The notes: generated from the sequence alone by a model not told the origin. A stretch of 5,605 bases of DNA from Solobacterium sp. (GCA_017419465.1 JAFOLE010000062.1:1-5605); one strand, 5' to 3'. Shown: positions 1-5,312, counted from the first letter of the stretch. Translations and numbers: made by a program.

Positions 1-120
1 AGTGGTCATTGGTAATCGTTCCTTTGTTTGTTTGAGCACTTACACTGTAACGATTTATCAGTGACTTTTATATTCTTGACTTATAGAACTTGACTTCTAT
101 ATTGCTATATTGAACGACCC
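1..120 (-). mobile_element. Probable insertion-sequence end (transposase reading leftward)
   Basis: This stretch is AT-rich (41 G or C in 120 bases by my count) while the following 120 bases are 49% GC, and the PTS permease homology starts only at 121. Read on the minus strand it begins GGGTCGTTCAATATAG at 120, as expected of a terminal inverted repeat. It carries paired short repeats: CTTGACTT at 75-82 and 89-96, CTATATTG in tandem at 97-112, and TATAGAA/TTCTATA inverted at 82-88 and 95-101. It then reaches AAAGGA (25-20) and an ATG at 9-7, so a minus-strand gene could start here with only three codons (M-T-T) in view. The GGGTC-type end is loosely reminiscent of ISL3-family elements, but I cannot identify the family. 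An assembly misjoin or a non-IS rearrangement is also possible. Confidence 0.45.
76..103 (+). promoter_or_regulatory. Possible outward-facing promoter in the element end
   Basis: TTGACT at 76-81 and TATATT at 98-103 are separated by 16 bases and face right, toward the truncated permease and the intact GH1 gene. AT-rich element ends often contain such matches by chance, so this is a candidate. If real, it would explain how the glucosidase is still transcribed after the upstream operon was cut off. Confidence 0.35.
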
Positions 121-291
121 ATCAATTGGGCAGAAGGATCTAACTTTGCGGGTGTTTCAATCTTCGGTCTTCCGGGCTTCATTACCGAAGGAAACATGGC
201 AAGTTTCTACTCCATGATCGCCTGCCTTGTCATCGGAGCCGTCGTTACATTTGCCGCAACGATGATTCTCTACAAAGACACGGAGGAATAA
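121..291 (+). pseudogene. C-terminal remnant of a PTS EIIC sugar permease (beta-glucoside type)
   Basis: The last 56 codons plus TAA of a membrane-embedded EIIC, the transport domain of a PEP-dependent phosphotransferase system. The remnant reads INWAEGSNFAGVSIFGLPGF and onward, with a hydrophobic final helix (SMIACLVIGAVVTFAATMIL, remnant residues 31-50) and the charged tail YKDTEE. The FAGVSIFGLPGFI segment and the closing helix fit the glucose/beta-glucoside superfamily of EIIC or EIIBC proteins, normally over 400 residues long. The frame stays open back to 94 but has stops at 91 and 13, and upstream of 121 the residues no longer look like EIIC. The first in-frame ATG is at 196, so an independently functional product is unlikely. 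The stop is one base from the GH1 start, showing that the two were co-transcribed. I infer truncation by insertion or rearrangement near 120/121; the family assignment is better supported than the exact substrate. Confidence 0.7.
282..286 (+). promoter_or_regulatory. Ribosome binding site of the GH1 gene
   Basis: GGAGG lies six bases before the ATG at 293, inside the last codons of the permease remnant. The overlap indicates translational coupling in the original operon and supports this start. Confidence 0.8.
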
Positions 292-292
292 T

Positions 293-1720
293 ATGTCGTT
301 TCGTCCGGACTTTCTCTGGGGCGGCGCGACTGCCGCGAACCAGTGTGAAGGCGCGTATCAGGAAGACGGCAGAGGGATTGCCAATGTGGATCTGATGCCG
401 GTCGGCGAAGATCGTCTTCATACACTTTTAGGTGAACATGTCAGTCTGGAATTTCAGGAAGACCATTTTTATCCGGCAATGAATGCGATTGACATGTATC
501 ACCGCTATCAGGAAGACATCGCGCTGTTTGCGGAAATGGGCTTCAAAGTGTACCGTCTCTCCATTGCCTGGAGCCGGATCTTTCCGGAAGGCGATGAAGA
601 TCAGCCAAATGAGGCAGGACTGCAGTTTTATGAGAATGTGTTCCGGGAATGCCGGAAATACGGCATCGAGCCGCTGGTGACCATCGTTCACTTTGACTGC
701 CCGCTCGGTCTGATAAAAAAGTACGGGTCCTGGCGTGACCGGCGGATGATCAGCTTCTATCTGAATCTCTGCCGGACACTGTTTACAAGGTATAAGGGAC
801 TTGTGAAGTACTGGCTTACCTTCAATGAAATCAACATGTTAATGCATGCGCCGTTCATGGCCGCAGGCATTGCGTTTGAAGAAGGGGAAAACCGTGAACA
901 GGTAAAATATACCGCCTCCTATCATGAACTGCTCGCAAGCGCAGCGGCGGTAAAGCTGGCAAAGGAAATTAACCCGGAAAATCAGATCGGCTGTATGATG
1001 GCCGGCGGTGATTATTATCCTTATACCTGCAATCCCAATGATGTCCTCAAGGCAAAGCTGGAAGAGCGGAAAAACTATTTCATGATTGATGTGCAGTGCC
1101 TTGGCTATTATCCGTCGTATGCGTTGAAGGAACTGGAGCGAAAAGGCATCACCCTGCCGGTTCAGGAAGGGGACCTGGACCTTCTGAAAGAAGGCACGGT
1201 TGATTTTGTGAGCTTCTCCTATTATCTGAGCCGCACCGCAAGCGCGGATCCCGCAGTGACCGGCACGACCGGCGGAAATGTGTATGATACACTGGCAAAT
1301 CCGTATCTTAAAGCAAGCGAGTGGGGCTGGCAGATTGATCCGCTCGGACTCCGCCTGACACTGAATACACTTTATGAGCGTTATCATAAGCCGCTCTTCA
1401 TTGCGGAAAACGGACTTGGCGCAAATGATATCCCTGATGAAAACGGAGAAATCAATGATGATTACCGGATCGACTATCTGCGTGATCATATTCAGGCCAT
1501 GAAAGATGCGGTGGAACTCGATGGGGTGAACCTGTTCGGTTATACGATGTGGGGACCGATCGATCTGGTCAGTGCATCAACCGGAGAAATGAAAAAGCGC
1601 TACGGCTTCATCTATGTTGACCGTGACAACGCAGGAAACGGCACACTGAAGCGCTTCCGAAAAAAATCATTCGGCTGGTATAAAAAGGTAATTGAAACCA
1701 ACGGCGAAGACCTCGCATGA
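293..1720 (+). CDS. bglA: 6-phospho-beta-glucosidase (glycoside hydrolase family 1)
   Basis: A 475-residue cytoplasmic hydrolase that cleaves 6-phosphorylated beta-glucosides (for example cellobiose-, arbutin- or salicin-6-phosphate) delivered by a PTS, releasing glucose-6-phosphate. It is full length for GH1. Visible motifs are the N-terminal signature FLWGGATAANQCEGAY (residues 7-22), HFD at 133-135, the acid/base TFNE with Glu179, and the nucleophile in FIAENGLG with Glu372. The loop at 427-438 (SASTGEMKKRYG) carries Ser429, Lys435 and Tyr437, which match in spacing the 6-phosphate-binding triad known in the family. Ala428 precedes Ser429 where 6-phospho-beta-galactosidases such as LacG have Trp, so gluco substrates are favoured. 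It starts one base after the EIIC remnant with a good GGAGG and is followed by its own terminator. No frameshift or missing key residue is seen. The general function is secure; the natural aglycone is not, and the symbol is by family resemblance. Confidence 0.95.
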   Translation: MSFRPDFLWGGATAANQCEGAYQEDGRGIANVDLMPVGEDRLHTLLGEHVSLEFQEDHFYPAMNAIDMYHRYQEDIALFAEMGFKVYRLSIAWSRIFPEGDEDQPNEAGLQFYENVFRECRKYGIEPLVTIVHFDCPLGLIKKYGSWRDRRMISFYLNLCRTLFTRYKGLVKYWLTFNEINMLMHAPFMAAGIAFEEGENREQVKYTASYHELLASAAAVKLAKEINPENQIGCMMAGGDYYPYTCNPNDVLKAKLEERKNYFMIDVQCLGYYPSYALKELERKGITLPVQEGDLDLLKEGTVDFVSFSYYLSRTASADPAVTGTTGGNVYDTLANPYLKASEWGWQIDPLGLRLTLNTLYERYHKPLFIAENGLGANDIPDENGEINDDYRIDYLRDHIQAMKDAVELDGVNLFGYTMWGPIDLVSASTGEMKKRYGFIYVDRDNAGNGTLKRFRKKSFGWYKKVIETNGEDLA

Positions 1721-1723
1721 AAC

Positions 1724-1750
1724 AAAGGGCTGAAAAAAGCCCTTTTCTGT
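1724..1750 (+). terminator. Rho-independent terminator after the GH1 gene
   Basis: An eight-base stem, AAAGGGCT (1724-1731) with AGCCCTTT (1738-1745), encloses a six-base GAAAAA loop and is followed by TCTGTTAT. It starts four bases after the stop and closes the permease-glucosidase operon. The U-tract is short, so some read-through is possible. Confidence 0.8.
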
Positions 1751-1770
1751 TATGTCATGCATGTAACACG

Positions 1771-1793
1771 TATAATATCAGCGTGACAGGAGG
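1771..1793 (+). promoter_or_regulatory. -10 box and ribosome binding site of the SIS gene
   Basis: A perfect TATAAT at 1771-1776 follows the upstream terminator, and AGGAGG at 1788-1793 sits eight bases before the ATG at 1802. I find no good -35; the best-spaced hexamer, TGTTAT at 1748-1753, is weak, so an activator may be needed. The implied transcript leader is only about 19 bases. Confidence 0.55.
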
Positions 1794-1801
1794 ATACCGT
1801 A

Positions 1802-2866
1802 ATGTTTGAAAGTGTGATGTGGACCTATATGAACGAAGAGAAGGACTGCCTTCAGAATCTGCTGGATCATAAGGAAACAATTCGTACCGCCGCAGAAAAC
1901 TGCGCAGATCTTCAGGCGCTGTATATCACCGCGCACGGCAGTTCCTATAATGCCGCAGGCGCAGCGGCTGCCTTTATCAGCCGGATTGCGAAGGTAAGAG
2001 TATATGCATATACACCTTCTTCGTTCCGGTATAATGCATCGTCCATTCATGCGGAAGACAAAGAACACACGGTCGTGCTCGGCATTTCGCAGACCGGTAC
2101 GAGCCGCGGTGTGCTTGAGGCGCTGGAATCGGCCGCAGAATTCAAGCGGATCGCGGTAACCAATGAGAAGGACTCGCCGATCGATGCCATGTGTGATCAG
2201 ACGCTGTATCTTGGCTGCGGCGAAGAAAACAGTAATGCCAAAACCAAGGGCTACAGCGCAACACTTCTGACCCTGATGATCTTCGGGATTGAGCTGGCCG
2301 CGGTGAAGGGCGTGATCGGCACGGCGGATATCGCTTCATATTATGAAGAGCTGCAGGCCTGCGTGAATGCGATTCCGGAAGTTATTAATAAAACCGTGAA
2401 GTGGTGTGAGATGACCGGCTACGGCACCGGCATGGATAATCTCTATGTCATCGGAAACGGCATGAACTTTGCGACCGCAATGGAAGGGCAGCTCAAGCTG
2501 ATGGAAACCCAGTGCATCCCGACGATGTTCAATGACATCGTGGAATTCTCGCACGGTATGCACCGAAGCCTGACAGAACATTCCAATGTGATTCTGCTTA
2601 ACAGCGCAGAAGAACAGGAACTGACCGAACAGACGGTGGACTATCTCCGCCAGAAGGGGATTCCGGCAGTGATGCTGAATGGGACGAGTGAAAAGGAAGG
2701 AAGCGATGTGATCAATGTCGGATTCTATCCGCTGACCTCTTCCATCCTGACGATGACGGCTGCCCTTCAGGCCATCTCCGCATTTGTCCCGGAACATAAC
2801 GGCATGGATCCCAACCGGGATGCGAACAATGACTATACCGACTTTGTGTCTACGCGGGTGAAATAA
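1802..2866 (+). CDS. SIS-domain phosphosugar isomerase or deglycase (GlmS C-terminal-like)
   Basis: A 354-residue cytoplasmic protein with two sugar-isomerase (SIS) domains and no glutaminase domain. In the first domain HGSSYNAA (45-52) and GISQTGTSRG (94-103) form the phosphosugar-binding loops, followed by VTNEKDSPI (119-127). The second domain starts near residue 205. Its EGQLKLME segment places Glu228, Lys232 and Glu235, then His251 in SHGMH, with exactly the spacing of E. coli GlmS E481, K485, E488 and H504. The Glu-to-His spacing of 16 is also that of E214/H230 in the Amadori deglycase FraB. The Schiff-base Lys603 of GlmS has no clear counterpart in the C-terminal tail (DFVSTRVK). This pattern suits an isomerase or a deglycase of the FraB/FrlB/GfrF group acting on 6-phosphorylated fructosamines, without ammonia supply from glutamine. 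An AgaS-like role is an alternative. It is a single-gene unit with its own -10 and terminator. The fold is secure; the substrate is inference. Confidence 0.85.
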   Translation: MFESVMWTYMNEEKDCLQNLLDHKETIRTAAENCADLQALYITAHGSSYNAAGAAAAFISRIAKVRVYAYTPSSFRYNASSIHAEDKEHTVVLGISQTGTSRGVLEALESAAEFKRIAVTNEKDSPIDAMCDQTLYLGCGEENSNAKTKGYSATLLTLMIFGIELAAVKGVIGTADIASYYEELQACVNAIPEVINKTVKWCEMTGYGTGMDNLYVIGNGMNFATAMEGQLKLMETQCIPTMFNDIVEFSHGMHRSLTEHSNVILLNSAEEQELTEQTVDYLRQKGIPAVMLNGTSEKEGSDVINVGFYPLTSSILTMTAALQAISAFVPEHNGMDPNRDANNDYTDFVSTRVK

Positions 2867-2873
2867 CAGAGAA

Positions 2874-2904
2874 GAAAAAAATACATGATTGCTCATGTAT
2901 TTCT
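2874..2904. terminator. Bidirectional terminator between convergent genes
   Basis: A perfect ten-base stem, AAATACATGA (2879-2888) with TCATGTATTT (2893-2902), has a four-base TTGC loop. The run of A at 2874-2881 becomes a long U-tract when read leftward, so it is strongest for the minus-strand gene ending at 2933. Rightward it offers only ATTTCT after the SIS gene. Confidence 0.8.
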
Positions 2905-2932
2905 GAATCATGGTGAACGGTATCCGTCCGGA

Positions 2933-3280
2933 TTATTTTTTGCCGAACATTTCCATCAGGTCTTTAAAGCTGAGTCCGCCTCCGAGATTGAGCCCGTTGA
3001 TTGACTCGGTAATCTCATGATATCCCTCTGAGATCTCCTGGGAGGTCTGCTGAACGCTTTCCATCATGTCGTGCAGGTCCCTGAAGAAGGAAATAATGGG
3101 AGGAAGGAATTTCACCGCAAGAATAACGATCACCAGCAGGATGAACAGATACCAGACAAGTTTGATATAGCGCCAGGTCTCCGCCCGGCGTTTTTCTTCT
3201 ACCAGCTCCATAAGCAGCTCCCGGTCGCTCATGTCGGCTGTTTCATTTCGTTTAAGTACATGTTTCTGAATCGGATTCAT
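2933..3280 (-). CDS. Small single-pass membrane protein of unknown function
   Basis: I do not recognise this 115-residue protein. The N-terminus (1-40) is charged, with MSDRELLMELVEEKRRAE predicted as a helix. One transmembrane segment follows at about 41-59 (LVWYLFILLVIVILAVKFL), then PPIISFF. The tail at about 66-96 (from FRDLHDMMESVQQ to TESINGLNLGGG) looks amphipathic or coiled-coil-like, and the protein ends in FKDLMEMFGKK. It has no signal peptide or catalytic motif. The start is the ATG at 3280-3278, because AGGAGG (3293-3288) lies seven bases upstream. An in-frame TTG at 3301 would add seven residues, but its codons would contain that AGGAGG and it lies upstream of the predicted transcript start. 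It converges with the SIS gene and diverges from the DUF6935 gene. The charge distribution does not clearly fix topology. Confidence 0.8.
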   Translation of the reverse strand: MNPIQKHVLKRNETADMSDRELLMELVEEKRRAETWRYIKLVWYLFILLVIVILAVKFLPPIISFFRDLHDMMESVQQTSQEISEGYHEITESINGLNLGGGLSFKDLMEMFGKK

Positions 3281-3287
3281 TCTGATG

Positions 3288-3306
3288 CCTCCTGTTAACA
3301 ATTATA
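3288..3306 (-). promoter_or_regulatory. -10 box and ribosome binding site of the small membrane protein
   Basis: On the minus strand TATAAT (3306-3301) is followed directly by AGGAGG (3293-3288) and the ATG at 3280. Transcription would start near 3294, giving a leader of about 14 bases. No convincing -35 is seen; the hexamer 17 bases upstream is AAATCG. Confidence 0.55.
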
Positions 3307-3367
3307 GCGATTTTACAGACAGTCGATTTAAAAAGCGGGAATTCCTTATTACACTGAAGGTAAGGAC

Positions 3368-3372
3368 AGGAG
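3368..3372 (+). promoter_or_regulatory. Ribosome binding site of the DUF6935-type gene
   Basis: AGGAG lies nine bases before the ATG at 3382 and decides this start. Upstream, TTTACA at 3312-3317 could be a -35, but I see no matching -10 at proper spacing, so the forward promoter in this divergent region is unresolved. Confidence 0.65.
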
Positions 3373-3381
3373 TGATTAATC

Positions 3382-3879
3382 ATGGAATACCATCTGACAT
3401 TTGACCGTCTTCCTTTCACTATGGAAGAATTTAAAGCGCATCCGATGGCTGCCCTGAAACAGCCGGAACATACCGCCGCACTGACCGTTGCGGCACTCTG
3501 TCTCTACCCGAAGGATAAGGACACCGCACTGGCGATGCTCGATTTCCTGCGGGGACCGCGACCGCTATCCGTCATGGAAAAGCAGTTCATCAATGACCGG
3601 TTCATGGACGGAAAGGACTATATCCCGCGCTCCTATTTTGCGGGGGCAGTACCGGAAAATGACTACACCCCCACACAGCCATATACGATCCGCATGCAGG
3701 ATTCCCACGCCCCGATCGCGGAAGAGGGGTATAAGATTCTGGATCTGTTCTCCGGCGGCGCAGATCATCCACGCACCGTCACGCTGCGGCTGAAGCCCTC
3801 CGCCGGCCAGTGGTTCCTGTGGGATCAGCTGCTGCTTGCGGGCATCCGGGAGCCGAAAAGCAAGGATGCATGGGCATGA
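3382..3879 (+). CDS. DUF6935-type protein of unknown function
   Basis: A 165-residue soluble protein that I recognise by its conserved blocks as a DUF6935-like family member: TAALTVAALCLYP (31-43), AMLDFLRGPRPLS (51-63), FINDRFMDGKDYIPRSYF (69-86), GAVPENDYTP (88-97), then SGGADHPRTVTLRLKPS (124-140) and GQWFLWDQLLLAGIR (141-155). The family is common in Bacillota genomes and has no known activity to my knowledge. The length and the ending in KDAWA fit a complete copy. No signal peptide or membrane segment is visible, so it should be cytoplasmic. The gene stands alone between the divergent membrane-protein gene and the separately promoted DegV gene. I find no convincing terminator after it; the next 90 bases hold only weak inverted repeats. 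The gene is secure; the family name is from memory of its motifs. Confidence 0.85.
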   Translation: MEYHLTFDRLPFTMEEFKAHPMAALKQPEHTAALTVAALCLYPKDKDTALAMLDFLRGPRPLSVMEKQFINDRFMDGKDYIPRSYFAGAVPENDYTPTQPYTIRMQDSHAPIAEEGYKILDLFSGGADHPRTVTLRLKPSAGQWFLWDQLLLAGIREPKSKDAWA

Positions 3880-3958
3880 CGCATGAACTGCGCGGAGTTT
3901 GGAATGCATGGTGAGATGTGGTACTATTGCTAAATAGAGCGAACGCAATCGATTATCG

Positions 3959-3971
3959 GTTATTCAATAAC
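3959..3971 (+). promoter_or_regulatory. Palindrome abutting the DegV promoter
   Basis: GTTATTCAATAAC is a perfect six-base inverted repeat around one central base, ending two bases before the -35 box. Its position suits an activator or repressor site or an AT-rich upstream element. No regulator is identified. Confidence 0.3.
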
Positions 3972-3973
3972 TC

Positions 3974-4016
3974 TTGACAGGTTAATGCGACACTAATAGT
4001 ATCGAGTCTGGGGAGG
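3974..4016 (+). promoter_or_regulatory. Promoter and ribosome binding site of the DegV gene
   Basis: TTGACA (3974-3979) is a consensus -35, and TAGTAT (3997-4002) lies at the ideal 17-base spacing, one mismatch from consensus. GGGGAGG (4010-4016) is eight bases before the ATG at 4025. Transcription would begin at about 4009, so the leader is little more than the ribosome site. This is the strongest promoter in the window and suggests constitutive sigma-A expression. Confidence 0.8.
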
Positions 4017-4024
4017 AAATACGT

Positions 4025-4864
4025 ATGAAGTACAGAATTGTTTCCGATTCAACATCCAACCTCCCGGAGCTTCCGGGCGATATTGAGTACAGAACCGTAC
4101 CACTGAAGATTCTCGCAGACGGGCGGGAATTCGTTGACGAGATCGGTCTTGATGTGGAAGAAATGGTCAATGCGGTGGAACATGCCTCAAAGACCAGCAC
4201 ATCCTGCCCGAACAGCGAAGAATACAAGCAGGCGTATGAAGGCGCAGACTGCGTCTTTGCGGTAACGATCACCAGCGGCCTTTCCGGCAGCTACAATGCG
4301 GCAGAACAGGGCGCACGGGAATTTGCGGAGGAACATCCCGACGCAAAGATCCGTGTCATTGATTCCCTGTCGACCGGCGGAGAAATGCATCTGCTCATCG
4401 AGAAACTGAAGGAACTGATGGAACAGGGCCTTCCGTTTGAAGAAATCAATGAGAAGATCGATGAATATCATCGGACAACCCAGTTGCTGTTCTCGCTGGA
4501 ATCCGTCATGAACCTTGCGAAGAACGGACGTCTTCCGGTTGCGGTCGCAAAGATCGCCAACCTTCTGAATATCCGCTTCATCGGAAAGCCGACCCCGGAA
4601 GGCACCATCAAGCCGGTGCACAACGTACGCGGTGCACGGAAGAACATTTCCAAGATCGTGGAAGAGATGATCAACATGGGATACAAGGGCGGAAAGGTAT
4701 GGATCTCGCACTGCCTGAATCTTGAGGCGGCACAGAACCTGAAGAATTCCATCCTGGAGAAATTCCCGGGCGGAATCATCGGAATTGAACCGATGACCGG
4801 CCTCTGTTCCTACTACGCAGAGCGGGGCGGAATGATCATCGGCTTTGAAGGAGCGCATAAGTAA
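4025..4864 (+). CDS. DegV-family fatty-acid-binding protein (FakB-like)
   Basis: A 279-residue cytoplasmic protein. DegV/FakB proteins bind a fatty acid and present it to the kinase FakA for phosphorylation and entry into phospholipid synthesis. Visible family motifs are SDSTSNLP (7-14), TSTSCPNSEEY (57-67, the TSQP-type motif), TITSGLSGSYNAA (81-93), IDSLSTGGE (112-120) and AKNGRL (155-160). Length is normal and the start is fixed by the strong ribosome site. Odd point: where many FakB proteins have a His in an xHxGPG-type segment near the C-terminus, this one reads IEPMTGLCSYYAERGGMIIGF (the last about 27 residues), with no His. I think this is a recurring DegV subfamily variant. No FakA kinase is in the window. 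Family secure; lipid specificity and partnership unknown. Confidence 0.92.
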   Translation: MKYRIVSDSTSNLPELPGDIEYRTVPLKILADGREFVDEIGLDVEEMVNAVEHASKTSTSCPNSEEYKQAYEGADCVFAVTITSGLSGSYNAAEQGAREFAEEHPDAKIRVIDSLSTGGEMHLLIEKLKELMEQGLPFEEINEKIDEYHRTTQLLFSLESVMNLAKNGRLPVAVAKIANLLNIRFIGKPTPEGTIKPVHNVRGARKNISKIVEEMINMGYKGGKVWISHCLNLEAAQNLKNSILEKFPGGIIGIEPMTGLCSYYAERGGMIIGFEGAHK

Positions 4865-4870
4865 CAGTTC

Positions 4871-4902
4871 AAAACGGCCATCTTCGGATGGCTGTTTTCA
4901 TG
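4871..4902 (+). terminator. Terminator after the DegV gene with a UUCG loop
   Basis: A twelve-base stem (4871-4882 with 4887-4898, one G-T wobble) is capped by TTCG closed by C-G, the very stable cUUCGg tetraloop. Its right arm ends in GTTTT, then CAT. It begins six bases after the stop codon. Confidence 0.88.
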
Positions 4903-4988
4903 CATTCGGAAGAAACTGCGTACTCTTTAAAAAGTTGATGCGCCATTTAGAGTCGTCTGGCAGTAAAATATTTTTACAGGAACGATTC

Positions 4989-5216
4989 ATGACAAGATCA
5001 AAGCGCAGAAGTGACAGTCCGATGATGCCGGAAGACGGCAGCCGCAAGGCGGTTCATGCCTACTGGATTCATCAGAAAGTAAATAACGCCAGCTCGGTAA
5101 CGGGCTATTTTATCCTGCCGTCCTGTATCTGCAGTAACTGCGGAAACTATGTGACCAGCGAGCGGGACCGCTGCCCGAAATGCCGGGCAGTCATGGATGC
5201 AGTGCCGAAGAAATAA
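4989..5216 (+). CDS. Small zinc-ribbon protein, function unknown
   Basis: A 75-residue protein that I cannot name. The first 20 residues are basic and polar (MTRSKRRSDSPMMPEDGSRK). A middle part follows (AVHAYWIHQKVNNASSVTGY, 21-40), then a C-terminal ribbon with C48-x2-C51 and C62-x2-C65, plus an extra Cys46 (CICSNCGNY, then RCPKCRAVMD). Four cysteines in two CxxC knuckles ten residues apart are typical of a structural zinc site, as in small nucleic-acid- or protein-binding ribbons. The start at 4989 is chosen because AGGA (4978-4981) lies seven bases upstream; the frame is open back to 4845, but that would overlap the DegV end and run through its terminator hairpin. TAAAAT at 4964-4969 may be a -10, without a good -35. 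Its own terminator follows. The gene is likely real; the role is unknown. Confidence 0.75.
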   Translation: MTRSKRRSDSPMMPEDGSRKAVHAYWIHQKVNNASSVTGYFILPSCICSNCGNYVTSERDRCPKCRAVMDAVPKK

Positions 5217-5242
5217 GCAGATCACTTCCAAACAGCAAATCG

Positions 5243-5267
5243 AAGTCCGGAAACGGACTTTTCTTTT
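5243..5267 (+). terminator. Terminator after the zinc-ribbon gene
   Basis: AAGTCCG (5243-5249) pairs with CGGACTT (5254-5260) around a GAAA tetraloop, followed by TTCTTTT. It lies 26 bases after the stop codon. Confidence 0.88.
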
Positions 5268-5288
5268 CGCCTGAATCATGATTATGTA

Positions 5289-5312
5289 TATAATTGTACT
5301 TTTTGTGCAATT
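5289..5312 (+). promoter_or_regulatory. -10 box overlapped by an inverted repeat, upstream of the lipoprotein
   Basis: TATAAT (5289-5294) is a perfect -10; the -35 position 17 bases upstream (TTCGCC) is poor. AATTGTAC (5292-5299) and GTGCAATT (5305-5312) form an inverted repeat with a TTTTT centre, one mismatch as DNA and a G-U pair as RNA. It covers the -10 end and the expected start at about 5301, as a repressor operator would. A weaker alternative promoter is TTGTGC (5330-5335) with TACCCT (5353-5358), 17 apart. Confidence 0.4.

Noticed and set aside
839..1489. Long antisense open frame inside the GH1 gene (216 codons, minus strand)
   Set aside because: It is wholly antisense to a gene with clear catalytic motifs, has no family motifs or good ribosome site, and is rich in Cys, Ile and Arg as shadow frames are.
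2336..2911. Antisense open frame over the SIS gene (191 codons)
   Set aside because: It lies opposite a conserved gene and starts beyond the bidirectional terminator; composition (many His and Arg) is typical of a shadow frame.
2922..2933. ATCCG/CGGAT mini-hairpin at the end of the membrane-protein gene
   Set aside because: The loop would be only two bases; the stronger hairpin at 2879-2902 explains termination.
3281..3301. TTG start at 3301 for the minus-strand membrane protein
   Set aside because: The added codons contain the AGGAGG that serves the ATG at 3280, and the TTG overlaps the -10 box.
3883..3933. 16-codon frame MNCAEFGMHGEMWYYC after the DUF6935 gene
   Set aside because: No ribosome binding site upstream and no sign of conservation; open frames this short occur by chance.
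3924..3949. Short inverted repeats (CTATT/AATAG and ATTGC/GCAAT) after the DUF6935 gene as a terminator
   Set aside because: Stems are only five bases and there is no following T-run, so it does not qualify as a terminator.
4187..4858. Antisense open frame over the DegV gene (223 codons)
   Set aside because: It is opposite conserved DegV motifs and has no recognisable protein features.
4845..4988. Upstream extension of the zinc-ribbon frame to an ATG at 4845
   Set aside because: It would overlap the last codons of DegV, translate through the terminator hairpin at 4871-4898, has no suitable ribosome site, and its residues look random; AGGA before 4989 fits better.
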